A DNA stretch of 64,000 nt from Pirellulales bacterium (GTDB lineage Bacteria; Planctomycetota; Planctomycetia; Pirellulales; UBA1268). Made by a program: the position numbers and the translations under genes. Positions 37,912-48,116 of this stretch are shown piece by piece. The notes below the pieces were generated by a model. That model was given only the letters and a program-made list of their open reading frames with translations. It did not search any database and was not told the origin of the DNA. Each line of letters opens with the position of its first letter. The stretch's first letter is position 1. The stretch covers positions 158,551 through 222,550 of the forward strand of contig JAGYJY010000022.1 of the NCBI GenBank assembly GCA_018401745.1, given 5' to 3'.

Positions 37912-38122
37912 TCCAGTCCTCGTCATCGAGAGGATTGTCCCAAAACTCGAGGCTGGTGGTGGCAGCGGCGGTCAGATCTGTGAACTCCTCCGCCTCGGGA
38001 AGCACGAAGATGGTCAGCCGTTGCCCGGGCCGAAAGGGGCCGGTGAGCTCAACGCGGCCATGGGCGTCGGCAGTCACGTCGTAGTGCATGGCGGACTGCG
38101 GCGGTCTGTGTTCTGTTGCCAT
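37892..38122 (-). CDS. Antitoxin upstream of the MazF-like gene
   Basis: The 76-residue acidic protein starts at ATG 38122 (MATEHRPPQSAMHYDVTADA). Its middle, GRVELTGPFRPGQRLTIFVL, looks like the small beta-structured N-terminal part of antitoxins that accompany planctomycete and cyanobacterial PemK-type toxins, and the tail FWDNPLDDEDWNEAPAG is the usual acidic toxin-binding end. It overlaps the toxin start by 20 bases. Confidence 0.7.
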   Translation of the reverse strand: MATEHRPPQSAMHYDVTADAHGRVELTGPFRPGQRLTIFVLPEAEEFTDLTAAATTSLEFWDNPLDDEDWNEAPAG

Positions 38123-38221
38123 ACGCTTCACCTTACCGTGCGTGCTGGAAGACGCCTTCATCGTAACTCATTCCCAGCTTCGACATCCGGCCCGGTTTGG
38201 GGTGCCATTCCACGCGCGCAC

Positions 38222-38290
38222 TCACGCCGCGGTGCCTGACCGCCTCCCGCCGCCAGCCCCGACCGTGAACGCGATGCCGAGCAGCAGCTT
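38222..38290 (-). pseudogene. Degenerate PEP-CTERM gene 3' tail
   Basis: TCACGCCGCGGTGC on the + strand is shared with the other tails, but the rest (LGIAFTVGAGGGRRSGTAA on the minus strand) is much diverged. It abuts the truncated nucleotidyltransferase at 38295. Confidence 0.4.
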
Positions 38291-38294
38291 GCCG

Positions 38295-38772
38295 CTACTC
38301 AATTTCTCCAGGTTCGCCGAGAACCTCTGTGAGCAGTGACGAATGACCGAGAGAAGCAGCCAGCAGTTCAAACGCGCGGCGTTGCTTACGACTGAGTTTG
38401 CGGACAATGGCCCGTAGCTCTCTCCGGCTCTTGTGGCTGCCTTTACCAATCCAGATCAACGTGGAGGCAGCGGCATCGACGATTGACACGATGGGAACGC
38501 TCCACCCTTCGAAGAGTTCAAACGCCTCGGACCGGCTTAACTCACCAGGGATCAGTTCGCGAGGGTAAACATCGAGCTTGAGCACCTCATGCCTATCCAA
38601 GAGCTGAAACATGGAGCCACGGTCAATGGCTCCACGAAGGCTCGCCGAGAGCGTTGCCCACAACGCCGCCGGTGAGGTGATACCTGAGGCCGCATGCGTC
38701 CATGATGGCCCGAAACTTTTCGAGCGTTGCGCGAAAGGCCTCAACGGAAAAGATCGGCCACCAATCGGTCAA
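38295..38772 (-). pseudogene. Nucleotidyltransferase with deleted catalytic segment
   Basis: The N-terminal frame from TTG 38772 gives SVEAFRATLEKFRAIMDACG and LRYHLTGGVVGNALGEPS, the start of a nucleotidyltransferase fold, and then stops. The C-terminal frame gives MFQLLDRHEVLKLDVYPREL, IPGELSRSEAFELFEGWSVP and IWIGKGSHKSRRELRAIVRK, the usual end. The part between, which should contain the T-x-D-x-D catalytic aspartates (roughly 35-40 residues), is missing and the frame is broken. It is therefore inactive. It overlaps the upstream partner gene by 32 bases, like the intact pairs. Confidence 0.7.
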
Positions 38773-38944
38773 TCCACGCACACACCTGCGGCTCGCCCGC
38801 GTACATCTGGCGACCCACGAGCAGCTTCACGACGTGGGGATCAAGGGGCTCCGACGCACCGCTTGCCTGATGCTCGGCACGAATCTGCCTGGCCAATTGG
38901 CGAACCGCCGCCGGACGGCCGACACGCCCAATCGCGCTGCTCAA
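38741..38944 (-). CDS. Small partner protein of the truncated nucleotidyltransferase
   Basis: The 67-residue protein (MSSAIGRVGRPAAVRQLARQ) ends in the helix QVCAWIDRLVADLFR. Position and overlap match the other partner/nucleotidyltransferase pairs. Family is not recognised. Confidence 0.5.
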   Translation of the reverse strand: MSSAIGRVGRPAAVRQLARQIRAEHQASGASEPLDPHVVKLLVGRQMYAGEPQVCAWIDRLVADLFR

Positions 38945-38998
38945 GGGCAGTCCGTCAGCCGGAAGACCGTTGCGGAAGTGCCATTGACCGGGCTATCC

Positions 38999-39247
38999 TT
39001 ACCAAAAATCCCCTTCGGCCTCATAGCGAGTCAGGCCAGCGGCACTGTCGAGGACGCGAGAGAGCTCATCGCCGGTGGGAAGCTCGTCGCCTTGGGCTCC
39101 ACTGATGGCGATCTCACGAAGCTGGACATTCAGGACTGCCGCGATGGCTTCGACACGGGCTTCGATCGAGAGCCCAGCCTGCCGAAGAAGAATGACCCCG
39201 CGATGTGTCAGCTTTTGGCGATAGACCAGTTCACCGAATCCGGTCAT
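38999..39247 (-). pseudogene. DUF5615 PIN-like toxin, C-terminal fragment
   Basis: The open frame begins MTGFGELVYRQKLTHRGVIL and LRQAGLSIEARVEAIAAVL, which corresponds to the C-terminal part of DUF5615 proteins (D-x-DFGELV...HxGVILLR). The N-terminal half with the first catalytic Asp is absent. No antitoxin is found upstream; the next element is a leader repeat. Confidence 0.6.
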
Positions 39248-39394
39248 GGGGAGTCTGCGCCAAGCCCGTAGCCAGAGCAGGAATTTGAAGACCAGGTAAG
39301 CCCGGCCTAATTCCCGTGCCGAATCCGGTCGCTGACACCTGCCTGCTGGAAATACTCAGGCAGCAGCTTTTCGGTGCCAGCCTGTCCCAGGGCA

Positions 39395-39522
39395 AGCCAC
39401 CGCCGCCGCCAACCACCCCTCTCCAGGGGTGGCGCAAATCGCTCCACCAGGTGGGGCAAAACGTATAACGCGCCGCGACTAATTCGGCCCAAAAGTGGAG
39501 CGATTCGCTCCATACCTGCAAG
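39395..39522 (-). repeat. Orphan copy 3 of the PEP-CTERM leader repeat
   Basis: The conserved core 39425-39513 (GTGGCGCAAATCGCTCCACC, GGGGCAAAACGTATAACGCG, AAAGTGGAGCGATTCGCTCC) is nearly identical to that before genes B and C. No PEP-CTERM coding sequence follows on the minus strand. 39248-39824 holds no intact gene. Confidence 0.65.
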
Positions 39523-39594
39523 AGGGTAGTCCTGGGGAGTTCAGGATTTCCCGGGCAGGATGCCCGTGGCGACGGGCGGCGGCGGGCGAGCGTG

Positions 39595-39675
39595 CGCGGG
39601 CCGGAACCGGCCTGGGTGAGCGAGCCCGTACCGGAAATGTCACCGGCGATCGTGATCGCATACGCCTCGTGAAGG
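39595..39675 (-). pseudogene. Fragment of an autotransporter-repeat gene
   Basis: The minus strand encodes ITIAGDISGTGSLTQAGSG, a beta-strand repeat unit of the same kind as in the PEP-CTERM genes (compare VISGSGSVTQAG). It is isolated upstream of leader copy 3 and probably a relic of a deleted gene. Confidence 0.55.
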
Positions 39676-39824
39676 GGCGCTTCGCCAGGCCAACACAAAA
39701 CGTCATTGAGGATTGCCAGCCTCGGCCCGTATTACCTTCGGCCGGGCATGTCGCGTGGCCACGGACGGGGCTGGATCGCCGCGGCCGGCTGAAACGCCAT
39801 CCTCCAGAAACGGTGCTCCACACG

Positions 39825-40448
39825 ATGGATTCCTTCCACCTGACTTGCCTGATCGTGGATCAAGAGCGGATGTTTCTCGACCTGCTCTCAAGCATGCTGG
39901 CTCTCCGCGGCGGCCTGCGGGTGGTCGCCGAGCAGCCATCGGCAAACGCTGTCCGCACCGCCATCGAAGAGCATCGACCCGACATCCTGATCCTCGGCCT
40001 CCCAATGCCTGAGGACTTCGCGGAGGAGACGGTGGCCACCTTCCACACGATCACGCCGAGCGGCCACACGATCGTGATCGCCAACCGCGGCAACACCGAG
40101 CCCCTGCCCGCCGAGCTGAGCCAACGAAGCCCCACTGTGCTCAATCGCAGCTCGTCGTTTGCCAGGCTCCGCCGGGCTGTGGATCGCGTGCTCGGCAGCC
40201 ATGCCCCACTCCACCCCAAGCACGACATGAGCTACGCCGAGAAGCCCCTCTCTGCCCGCGAGGCTGAGATCTTCACGTATATCGGCGAAGGGATGACCAA
40301 CCGCGAGATCGCCTCCAAGCTCGACCTCTCCGTGCACACCGTGCAGGCCCACCGTCGGCGGATCTCGGTGAAGCTCGGCACCCGCCGCAAGGAGCTTTCC
40401 CACCGGGCGATCGTCGCCCGCCGAATGTTTCTCGACCCGGTGAGCTGA
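39825..40448 (+). CDS. LuxR-type response regulator with altered receiver
   Basis: The 207-residue protein starts at ATG 39825 (MDSFHLTCLIVDQERMFLDL). The receiver (about 1-120) keeps the N-terminal acidic pair region, but the phosphoacceptor position reads PDILILGLPMP, with Gly in place of Asp. The C-terminal NarL/LuxR HTH is complete: LSAREAEIFTYIGEGMTNRE, IASKLDLSVHTVQAHRRRIS, VKLGT. No sensor kinase is next to it. It is probably controlled other than by phosphorylation. Confidence 0.82.
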   Translation: MDSFHLTCLIVDQERMFLDLLSSMLALRGGLRVVAEQPSANAVRTAIEEHRPDILILGLPMPEDFAEETVATFHTITPSGHTIVIANRGNTEPLPAELSQRSPTVLNRSSSFARLRRAVDRVLGSHAPLHPKHDMSYAEKPLSAREAEIFTYIGEGMTNREIASKLDLSVHTVQAHRRRISVKLGTRRKELSHRAIVARRMFLDPVS

Positions 40449-40467
40449 CCGCCGACGGCTGCAGCGA

Positions 40468-42542
40468 TCAGCGCGGCACCGTTTCCTCAACGTCCTCCGC
40501 GTCCTCCGCGTCAACGGGCGGTGAGCTGTCGCCAGTTCCACCGCGGATGCCGTTGATGATCTCCTTCGCTGAGGCGACGAGGAGTTCCACATCGTTGGTG
40601 CGGCCCTGCTGCTCTCGCCAGGGCTCCAGCAGGCCGATCTGCCGCTCCAGCACCGCCACGGCGGCCTCTGTCTCTCCGGAAACAAGATGCAGCGTGCCTC
40701 GATCGTAAAGGGCCCGCCCCAGCAGCACGGCATAGTCGAAGATGGCTGGCTGGGCCTCGACAAGCTGCTCGCCGATGGTGATCGCCTCACCGAGTGGAGC
40801 CGCCGCGGCAGAGGGCTGCCCGAGCTGCCGAAAGAGTATCGCCAGCATCAGGTCGGCATCGATCAGTTCGGAGTGCACCCGGCTGATCGACTGCTCCTCC
40901 TCGATGGCAGCCTGACACAGATCCCGCCGCTGCTGAGCGATCGCCACCGCATCGTCGAGCCTTCCCTCGTCGCGGGCAATGTTGACCTGCTGAGTGAGGC
41001 CGTTGCTCAGCGATGTGGTGAACTCGTCTGCATGCTCGTCAAACCGCTCCAGCGCCTCAGAGGAAACCTGCACGAGCCGGTCGATCTTCTCGCGACGGGC
41101 CTCGGTGCGGCCGGCGGCGTAGTCGTAGAGCTGCGAGTTGTAGAGCGCATCGACCTCCTGCACCGCGAGATCAGCGTTGTCGGGCTGTTGCCGCCGCAGT
41201 GCCGCAAGATCCGCAAGCGCGGCTTCGATCAGGCGGCTTCCTTCCTCGGGCTGCTGCTGCTCATGCAGGAAGATGCCGAGGTGCAGCGTGGTGTCGATCA
41301 GGTCGCTCTCGCGGCGTGGAAACCCCTCAGGGGCCGCTTCCAAGAGAGCGATTGCTTCCCGCGAGGAGGCGATCGCCTCATCTGGGCGACGGAGGTGGTA
41401 GAGGCAATGCCGCAGGAGGTAGTGGCCGCTCAGCCGGGCCCGCAGGATCTCCGGATCACCAGGGCTTCGCCTTTCAATCTCCGCGAGCGTGGCCAGCTTA
41501 CGGCGGTAGCAGTCCAGAGCGTCTTCGTAGTCCCCCACACTGTAAAAAAGCTCCGCGACGCGGCGGAAGCCGCGGGCCCGAAACCTCAACGACGCCAACG
41601 GATCAGAGCCCAGCGGCCACTGCTCAAACTCTTCGACAACCTGCTGGAGATAGGCCTGATCTCCCGCATCGAGCGGCTCACCCCGCAGCAGCATCCGCTT
41701 GATCGACGCGCCGGTCAGCCGCTCCATCGAACGCCCGGCAAGCGCCGTCGCTTCATCGGCAATGTCGCGACTGCGACGAATCTCGGCGTTGGCTCGCGTG
41801 AGCTCCATCACGTGATACGCCACGCCCGTTGCAGCGAGCACCAGCATCATGGCGGCGAGCCCCGCGAGCGTGGCCGTCACCGGACGCCGACGAGCCCATT
41901 TTGCCAGCCGCTCCATTTGAGAAATCGGCCGGGCGATCACCGGCTTCCCGACAAGAAAGCGCTCGAGATCGTCGGCCAGTTCGCCTGCTGAGCGATAGCG
42001 GCGGGTGGGCGAGGTGTGCAGACACTTCAAGACGATCGTGCGGAGGTCTGCGGGGGCCTGCCGGTCGAGCGTTGCCGGCTGGCTGAGTCGGAAAGCAGCC
42101 CCGCATCGCGAAGCACCTTGACTGCCACCGTCCGCCCGAGAGCGACGTCGCGGCCCCGGTAGACCACGCCCATCCCGCCGCTGGCCATGGGCTCAAGCTC
42201 CTCGATGCCGGGAATCCGCGGAATCGCTGTGGGAATCGCCGCGGTGCCGTTGCCGCTCCCGCTGCCCGCGGGCGGACGCTGCGGAAGCCGCCGGACAATC
42301 TCGGCCACCCGGGGGTCGCCAGCAGCTCCGCTCGCCACCGTTGCAGGACGGTCGCTCGCCACCCGCTCCCCCAGCGTCCAGTGCGCGCTGAGCCGGTCGA
42401 CGGCCACCAGGCAGGCCGGGCAGTCGCGGAGGTGGGCATCGAGCACGGCCACCGCGGCGTCATCAAGCCGGCCGTTGAGAAACGCTTCCCACTGCGCCTC
42501 GCCAGGGCATGCCACTCCGGCCGTTTCTTGGCGATCGATCAT
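40468..42542 (-). pseudogene. Zinc-finger Ser/Thr kinase with most of the catalytic domain deleted
   Basis: ATG 42542 gives an anti-sigma-type zinc finger ([15 protein letters not shown]) and the kinase N-lobe ([20 protein letters not shown], then RTVAVKVLRDAGLL) with the glycine loop and the VAVK lysine. At about 42078-42090 the sequence jumps, one frame off, to the end of the C-lobe (APADLRTIVLKCLHTSPTRR, YRSAGELADDLERFLVGKP). The HRD, DFG and APE motifs are all absent, a loss of perhaps 150-200 residues. The remainder is a transmembrane helix (TATLAGLAAMMLVLAATGVA) and a helical TPR-like region of about 400 residues. The start overlaps the ECF sigma stop by four bases. Confidence 0.75.
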
Positions 42543-43153
42543 CGTTGACCCTCCTCGGCCTGGCCGCCCTCCAGCCGCCGGACCGTTTCGTGAATCATCT
42601 TCTGCACGTTGCACCGCGACATGTAGGCCAGCCCCACGCTCATCCCGAGAGCCTCGGCCGCCTCGGCCCCGCTGCGGGCTTCGAGGGCCAGCATGCGAAA
42701 CGCCGACCAGGTGCGGGGCTGCACCCGTGCCTCCACCTCCCGCGTGGCGAGCTCAAAGATCTCCATGTCGTAGGCAGCCTCAATCCGGGCCACCAGGTCG
42801 TCGCGGGCCGGAAGCGAGGCGAAGATCGCCTGAAAGGCATCGCTGCCTGGCACGGGCTTCTCGTCATGCACCCGCCGCGTGCGGTCGGCGAGAGCCGAGA
42901 CCACAATCCGCCGCAGATAGGCCCGAAACCGCTGCGACGGGTCGTAGCGAAACTTCGCCGCCTGCTTCCAGAAGCGAACGAGCACCTCCTGCGACACGTC
43001 GGAGGCATCGGCATCCTGCAGCCCGTGAGCCAGGCACCAGCCGATCACATGCGTGCCGTAGATCCGCACAAACTCCCCCCACGCCTCCGCATTGTTGGGC
43101 TCCTCATGCAGCCGCGCGAGCAGCGATCCACGGGTCAGCAGTGTCGAGTTCAT
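42539..43153 (-). CDS. ECF-type RNA polymerase sigma factor
   Basis: The 204-residue protein starts at ATG 43153 ([20 protein letters not shown]). Region 2 is visible in [20 protein letters not shown] with [17 protein letters not shown], and region 4 in [20 protein letters not shown] with [18 protein letters not shown]. This is the planctomycete ECF group encoded next to Ser/Thr kinases. The gene overlaps the kinase gene by four bases, so the kinase would normally regulate it; the kinase here is catalytically broken. Confidence 0.87.
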   Translation of the reverse strand: MNSTLLTRGSLLARLHEEPNNAEAWGEFVRIYGTHVIGWCLAHGLQDADASDVSQEVLVRFWKQAAKFRYDPSQRFRAYLRRIVVSALADRTRRVHDEKPVPGSDAFQAIFASLPARDDLVARIEAAYDMEIFELATREVEARVQPRTWSAFRMLALEARSGAEAAEALGMSVGLAYMSRCNVQKMIHETVRRLEGGQAEEGQR

Positions 43154-43257
43154 GGCAGGGGTCGAGTATACCCCCAGCACCCGCGACCACGGTTGACGCG
43201 TGCCAGGAGCAGCCGAGAATCCAGAGGGAAACGACACCTTGTCTTGAGGAGCCACGC

Positions 43258-44667
43258 ATGACCAGCCCGGCCTTCCGCACCGAAACCGACAGCATGGGAG
43301 CCGTGCAGGTTCCCGCCGACCGCTACTGGGGTGCCCAGACGGAGCGTTCGCGGGACAACTTCAAGATCGGCGTCGAGCGGTATCGCTGGGGCCGCTCGAT
43401 CATCCGCAGCCTGGGGATCCTCAAGAAGGCTGCCGCGATCGCCAACGGATCGCTCGGCCAGCTGCCCGAAGAGACGGTGGCCCTGATCACGCAGGCGGCC
43501 GACGAGGTGATCGCCGGCACGCTCGACGACCACTTCCCCCTGGTGGTGTTTCAGACCGGCAGCGGCACGCAGTCCAACATGAACGCCAACGAGGTGATCT
43601 CCAACAGGGCGATTCAAATCGCCGGCGGCGAGATGGGCTCCAAGACGCCGGTGCACCCCAACGACCATGTCAACCGCGGACAGTCGTCGAACGACACCTT
43701 CCCCACCGCCATGCACATCGCCGCGGTGGAGCGGATCGACGGAAGGCTGCTGCCGGCGGTCCGCGAGCTGCGGGATCTCTTTGCCAGCCTGGAGGCGACG
43801 TATGCCGACGTGGTGAAGATCGGCCGCACCCACCTGCAAGACGCCACGCCGATCACCCTCGGCCAGGAAATCTCCGGCTGGCGGGCCCAGCTCGATGAGC
43901 GGATTGAGGTGGTGGAGCGGTCGCTCGGCGGGCTCTACGAGCTGGCGATCGGCGGCACCGCCGTGGGCACCGGCCTCAATGCCCATCCGGAGTTTGGCGA
44001 TCGGGCCGCAGCTGAGATCGCCGCGGAGACCGGGCATCCGTTTGTGTCGGCGGCCAACAAGTTTGCAGCGCTCTCGGCGCACGACGCGCTGGTCGACGCC
44101 AGCGCCGCCCTGCGAACCCTTGCCGGCGCCCTGCTGAAGATTGCCAACGACGTCCGCTGGCTGGCCAGCGGCCCTCGCTGCGGCATCGGCGAGATCACGA
44201 TCCCGGAAAACGAGCCGGGCAGCTCGATCATGCCGGGCAAGGTCAACCCCACGCAGTGTGAGGCGATGACAATGGTCTGCGCCCAGGTGTTTGGCAACGA
44301 CGCCGCCGTCGCCTTCGCCGGCAGCCAGGGCAACTTCCAGCTCAACGTCTACAAGCCGGTGATGGTCCACAACGTGCTTGAGAGCGTGGAGCTGCTCGCC
44401 GACGCCTGCGACTCCTTCCGGCTCCACTGCGGCGTGGGCATCGAGCCCAACCTGCCGCGGATCGAGCACCATCTGAATGATTCGCTGATGCTCGTCACGG
44501 CCCTCAACACCCACATCGGCTACGAGAACGCGGCCAAGATCGCCAAGAAGGCCCACACCGACGGCACCACGCTGAAAGAAGCGGCGGTGGCCAGTGGCCT
44601 CGTGACGGCCGACGACTACGACCGCTGGGTCGTGCCGGTGGAGATGACCGGGCCGCTGGCGACGTAG
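43258..44667 (+). CDS. fumC: Class II fumarate hydratase
   Basis: The 469-residue enzyme interconverts fumarate and malate in the citric acid cycle. The family signature [19 protein letters not shown] is present, as are [39 protein letters not shown] and [21 protein letters not shown] 43258 follows GAGGA at 8 bases. Length is normal. It is divergent from the ECF sigma gene, with about 100 bases between. Confidence 0.95.
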   Translation: MTSPAFRTETDSMGAVQVPADRYWGAQTERSRDNFKIGVERYRWGRSIIRSLGILKKAAAIANGSLGQLPEETVALITQAADEVIAGTLDDHFPLVVFQTGSGTQSNMNANEVISNRAIQIAGGEMGSKTPVHPNDHVNRGQSSNDTFPTAMHIAAVERIDGRLLPAVRELRDLFASLEATYADVVKIGRTHLQDATPITLGQEISGWRAQLDERIEVVERSLGGLYELAIGGTAVGTGLNAHPEFGDRAAAEIAAETGHPFVSAANKFAALSAHDALVDASAALRTLAGALLKIANDVRWLASGPRCGIGEITIPENEPGSSIMPGKVNPTQCEAMTMVCAQVFGNDAAVAFAGSQGNFQLNVYKPVMVHNVLESVELLADACDSFRLHCGVGIEPNLPRIEHHLNDSLMLVTALNTHIGYENAAKIAKKAHTDGTTLKEAAVASGLVTADDYDRWVVPVEMTGPLAT

Positions 44668-44673
44668 CAGCTC

Positions 44674-46848
44674 CTATCGCAGGGGCGACCGACCGGGCGC
44701 GAGCACCGTCGCTGGCGGGGCGGTGGCGGCGGGGCCCAAGGCGATCGCCAGCCAGCCGTCGGTGACCTCTGCCTGGCAGACGTCGAGGTCGGACAGCCGG
44801 GGGTCGCTGGCCAGCTTTTCAGGGATCAGCGGGATCGGCCGCTCCTTCGGGAAGATCTTGCCAAACACCGTCCGCAGGCCGATGGCAAACCGTCCTCGCT
44901 GGCCTTCGCCGCCGATGCGAATCGGCCCGTCTCGCTCAAGCACCACCTGCGGACTCTCCGCGACAAGACGGTAGCTCACGCCCGCCTCCACGTCATACCA
45001 GTCGCGGCGGCCAGCCTCGATCGAATCGATCCGCACTGTCACATGCACAAGCCCGTCCTGGCACTCCACCCGGATCGGCTGCTCCTGCTCAAAGCCGATC
45101 ACCACGTTGTCGGGCAGGTCGTCGGGAATGGTCACCTCCTGGCCGAGCCGCTCCCCCACATGCCGATAGAGCTCAGCCAGCGGAAACACACGGCCAGCGA
45201 TCTCCAAGCGATCAAAGGCGTTGTTGAGGCAGGTGGCATGCACCTGCACGCTGAGCTCGGCGTCGGCCGGAACCCGCGGCCGCGGCGTGTGGCCAGCAAG
45301 CTGCCCCTCACCGGCGAGCCGCAGCCGCACCGTCGCCATCTCGTCGGTGGTCTGCATCGCCACCGCCGCCGGCTCCAGCCCCAGCTCGACCAGCGGCTGC
45401 CAGAGCTTTTCGTTCAACCGCCGCTCAAGATCCGCCAGCTGCGGCTCCGACTGGGCGTCGACGTCGCGGCAGGCCTGCTTGATCACCTTGCGAGCTGCCT
45501 CACGATTGGCCTCGGGCAGGACCGACTGCTGCTGGCTGCGGGCAATCGTTCGCACCAGCGAGCCCATCAACGGAATGCCATCGAAACTCGTCTGCATCCC
45601 CGACACCCGCGAGCGGTTTGAGGCCACCGCGCGGGCATCCCCCACGAGCAGCCCTTCGCGGCAGAGCTTGACCGGCTTGCGGACGGTGAACGTGCTGGTG
45701 GAGTTGCCATTGACGAGCACCGGGCCGGCGTCTGTGACGGTGCGGGAAAACACGTCGCCCTGCACCTCGACATCGAGCCGCACGTCGTGTGGATCAGGCA
45801 CAAACACCACCCGCGTGCTCCGCTTGAGCACCCGATTGCCCCGCACATCGCGGCCGAGAATCGTTTCCACAACGGGGCCCCGCTCCACCACCGGCTCAGG
45901 CATCAGCCGATCGGCAAACGCAGCCGTGGCGGCGATCCGCAGGTTGGGCGCAAGGTAGTGGTCGTGAAAGGCCTTGCTGAGGCCGTCCACCCCGGCCACG
46001 TTGCCACGGGCGAGCCGGTCCATTCTCCGTCGCGTTTCGGCAGCGGCCGCCACGGTGGGGTCTGCCTCAAACCGCTCGATGCAGGCAAGCAGGGCGTGCA
46101 CATCGCTCGCCGCAGCACTCTCGCCCTGAGCTCGCACGCCGCCACTCTCGAAACCGTCGCGGCAGACATCCGCCGCGGCCTTCCAGAGGTCGACGCGACG
46201 GGCCACCGCAAAGGCTGCCCGACGGGTCCGCGAGGCTCGCGGTGCATTGGCATCGTTGTCGGCAGCCCGCATGCCATTTACTGCAAGCTCTGCCAGAGCA
46301 TCGATCGCGGCCTGCGTGCCGGGATCAGCAGGCCCCTCGGTGGCCACGGCGGCATCCAGGCCGGAGACCATCGCACGGGCCCACGCTTGACAGCCTTGAT
46401 CGCCCTCCTCGTCTGCATGGTCGAGCAGCTGATCACGCAGATCGCATGGCTCGATCCACGGTTCGCCGGCGGGGCGGCTTGGGCGAATCACCTCCTGCGA
46501 ATCGACGAGCATGATCGACGCGGTCGGGGTGTCGTCGGTGGCCACGGCGAGCCGCAGCAGGGAGCTGCCTTGCGTCGCCAGGGCCAGATGCCTCGGTCGC
46601 ACCGTCGCAGCGGCGTCGGTGCTGGCGGGGCCACGGCGGCTGCGGATTCGCGACGCCGTCTCACGGAGATCGCCCGCCGACGAAGGCTCCACCGAGCCCG
46701 CGGTGCCATCGGCCGTGTCGGCATCGAGCAGGCCAAAGGTCGCCTGCGGTTGGGCGGCTCCCTCCGAGGATACGAGCACCGCCGCAGAGGCCAACAGCCC
46801 GGCTGCAAAAGAGACGACAAAAACGCTTCGTGCTTTCGTAGCAGGCAT
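44674..46848 (-). CDS. Secreted planctomycete protein of unknown function
   Basis: The 724-residue protein from ATG 46848 (a GTG at 46872 is an alternative) has a signal peptide (SVFVVSFAAGLLASAAVLVS). The mature part has no catalytic motif I recognise. Features include VVFVPDPHDVRLDVEVQGDV, SRVSGMQTSFDGIPLMGSLV and a C-terminal region VFGKIFPKERPIPLIPEK. Similar large exported proteins are common in planctomycetes. It converges with fumC; only six bases separate the stops. Confidence 0.55.
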   Translation of the reverse strand: MPATKARSVFVVSFAAGLLASAAVLVSSEGAAQPQATFGLLDADTADGTAGSVEPSSAGDLRETASRIRSRRGPASTDAAATVRPRHLALATQGSSLLRLAVATDDTPTASIMLVDSQEVIRPSRPAGEPWIEPCDLRDQLLDHADEEGDQGCQAWARAMVSGLDAAVATEGPADPGTQAAIDALAELAVNGMRAADNDANAPRASRTRRAAFAVARRVDLWKAAADVCRDGFESGGVRAQGESAAASDVHALLACIERFEADPTVAAAAETRRRMDRLARGNVAGVDGLSKAFHDHYLAPNLRIAATAAFADRLMPEPVVERGPVVETILGRDVRGNRVLKRSTRVVFVPDPHDVRLDVEVQGDVFSRTVTDAGPVLVNGNSTSTFTVRKPVKLCREGLLVGDARAVASNRSRVSGMQTSFDGIPLMGSLVRTIARSQQQSVLPEANREAARKVIKQACRDVDAQSEPQLADLERRLNEKLWQPLVELGLEPAAVAMQTTDEMATVRLRLAGEGQLAGHTPRPRVPADAELSVQVHATCLNNAFDRLEIAGRVFPLAELYRHVGERLGQEVTIPDDLPDNVVIGFEQEQPIRVECQDGLVHVTVRIDSIEAGRRDWYDVEAGVSYRLVAESPQVVLERDGPIRIGGEGQRGRFAIGLRTVFGKIFPKERPIPLIPEKLASDPRLSDLDVCQAEVTDGWLAIALGPAATAPPATVLAPGRSPLR

Positions 46849-47048
46849 GCAGATCCGCCAAAGAAACGCCACCGACTGTTCCCCGTGAGAGGAAAATCGT
46901 CTGCATGGCGGGCGAAAATCGATGGCGGCAAGGCGGGGCCGTCAGGGTTTTCCCAAGGCAGGCAAGCCAGGAAAACCAGCGAGACTCTGCGGCCGCACAG
47001 CCGTTGCAACCGAACTGCCGGCCCCAGCGACGCCACAGGCAAGACGCC

Positions 47049-48116
47049 CTACCCCGACGCCAGCAGCCCCTGCCGCGGCCGCTCGATCACCGCCGTCCAG
47101 GCGTCGATCAGCATGCCGAGATTCGCGTTGCTCTCGATTGCCTGCAGGGCTTCGAGCGTGTGGCGAAGGTGGTCGTCGGCCTGCTCGCTCGTGCCCCCGG
47201 CCCGCAGCCAGGCCCCAGCCGCCCTGGCGAGCAGCGGATCGCCCGGCTCCATGCCGGTGGCCGCCAGCCGCAGCCCAGCACGGTAGAAGTCGATCGCCAG
47301 CTCGAGGGCCAGCTTGAGCCTGGGCCGCCGCCGGGCCGCCTCCTTGCCCGCGGCCTCCATAACAGCGGTGATCTCGCGGCCCGCCTCTACGCCGTGAAAG
47401 GGCCGGCATGCCAGCAGACCGAAGAGCGTGCGACGAAACGCCACCACGTCTGCATCAACGAGCAGCCGCGCCCGGGCCAGGCTGCCGGCGGCCGCTGAGG
47501 CCGCCTCGCGGCGGGTCGACTCCTCACCGAGCCCTTCAGCAGCGAGCACCTCTGCGATCACCGCCGCTGACAGCGGCCGAAACCGCACCACCTTGCATCG
47601 CGAACGGATCGTCGGCAGCTGCCGCTCCAGGGCTGTGCCCACGAGAATCAGCACGGACGCATCGGGCGGCTCTTCGAGTGTCTTGAGCAGGCAGTTGGCC
47701 CCCTCCTCAGAGATCGCATCGGCATCGAGAATGATCGCCACCTTCCGCTGGCCGATCGCTGGCCGCAGCAGGATGCGCCAGCAGAGGCCCTCCCGCATGC
47801 GGTGCTCCGGCGTGCCGATGAAGGTTTCGATGGGGATCGTGGCCCGCTCCTCCGGCTTGGCCACGATGTCGATGTCGGGATGGCTGTCGGCCGCCGCCTG
47901 GATGCATGAGCTGCAGCGGCCACAGGCCGTAAAGTCGCTTCCGGGCGACTCGCAGGTGAGCACCCGGGCCAGCCGCTTGGCGAAGGTCGCCTTGCCCACG
48001 CCCTCATCGCCGATGAAGAGGTAGGCCCCCGCCACGCGGCCGCGGGCTGCCGCCCGGGCAAATCCCGCCACCACGTCGTCGTGCCCTTGGATGCCTTCCC
48101 AGGCCATCGGCTTCAC
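47049..48116 (-). CDS. holB: DNA polymerase III subunit delta'
   Basis: The 355-residue protein is a clamp-loader AAA+ subunit: the Walker A-like GDEGVGKATFAKRLARVL, the zinc module C-x(8)-C-x(2)-C-x(2)-C (CESPGSDFTACGRCSSC), VAIILDADAISEEGANCLLK and TLEEPPDASVLILVG (Walker B/sensor 1), and LPTIRSRCKVVRF. It should help load the sliding clamp. Its start overlaps the tmk stop by four bases (ATGA), the common tmk-holB order. Confidence 0.9.
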   Translation of the reverse strand: MKPMAWEGIQGHDDVVAGFARAAARGRVAGAYLFIGDEGVGKATFAKRLARVLTCESPGSDFTACGRCSSCIQAAADSHPDIDIVAKPEERATIPIETFIGTPEHRMREGLCWRILLRPAIGQRKVAIILDADAISEEGANCLLKTLEEPPDASVLILVGTALERQLPTIRSRCKVVRFRPLSAAVIAEVLAAEGLGEESTRREAASAAAGSLARARLLVDADVVAFRRTLFGLLACRPFHGVEAGREITAVMEAAGKEAARRRPRLKLALELAIDFYRAGLRLAATGMEPGDPLLARAAGAWLRAGGTSEQADDHLRHTLEALQAIESNANLGMLIDAWTAVIERPRQGLLASG

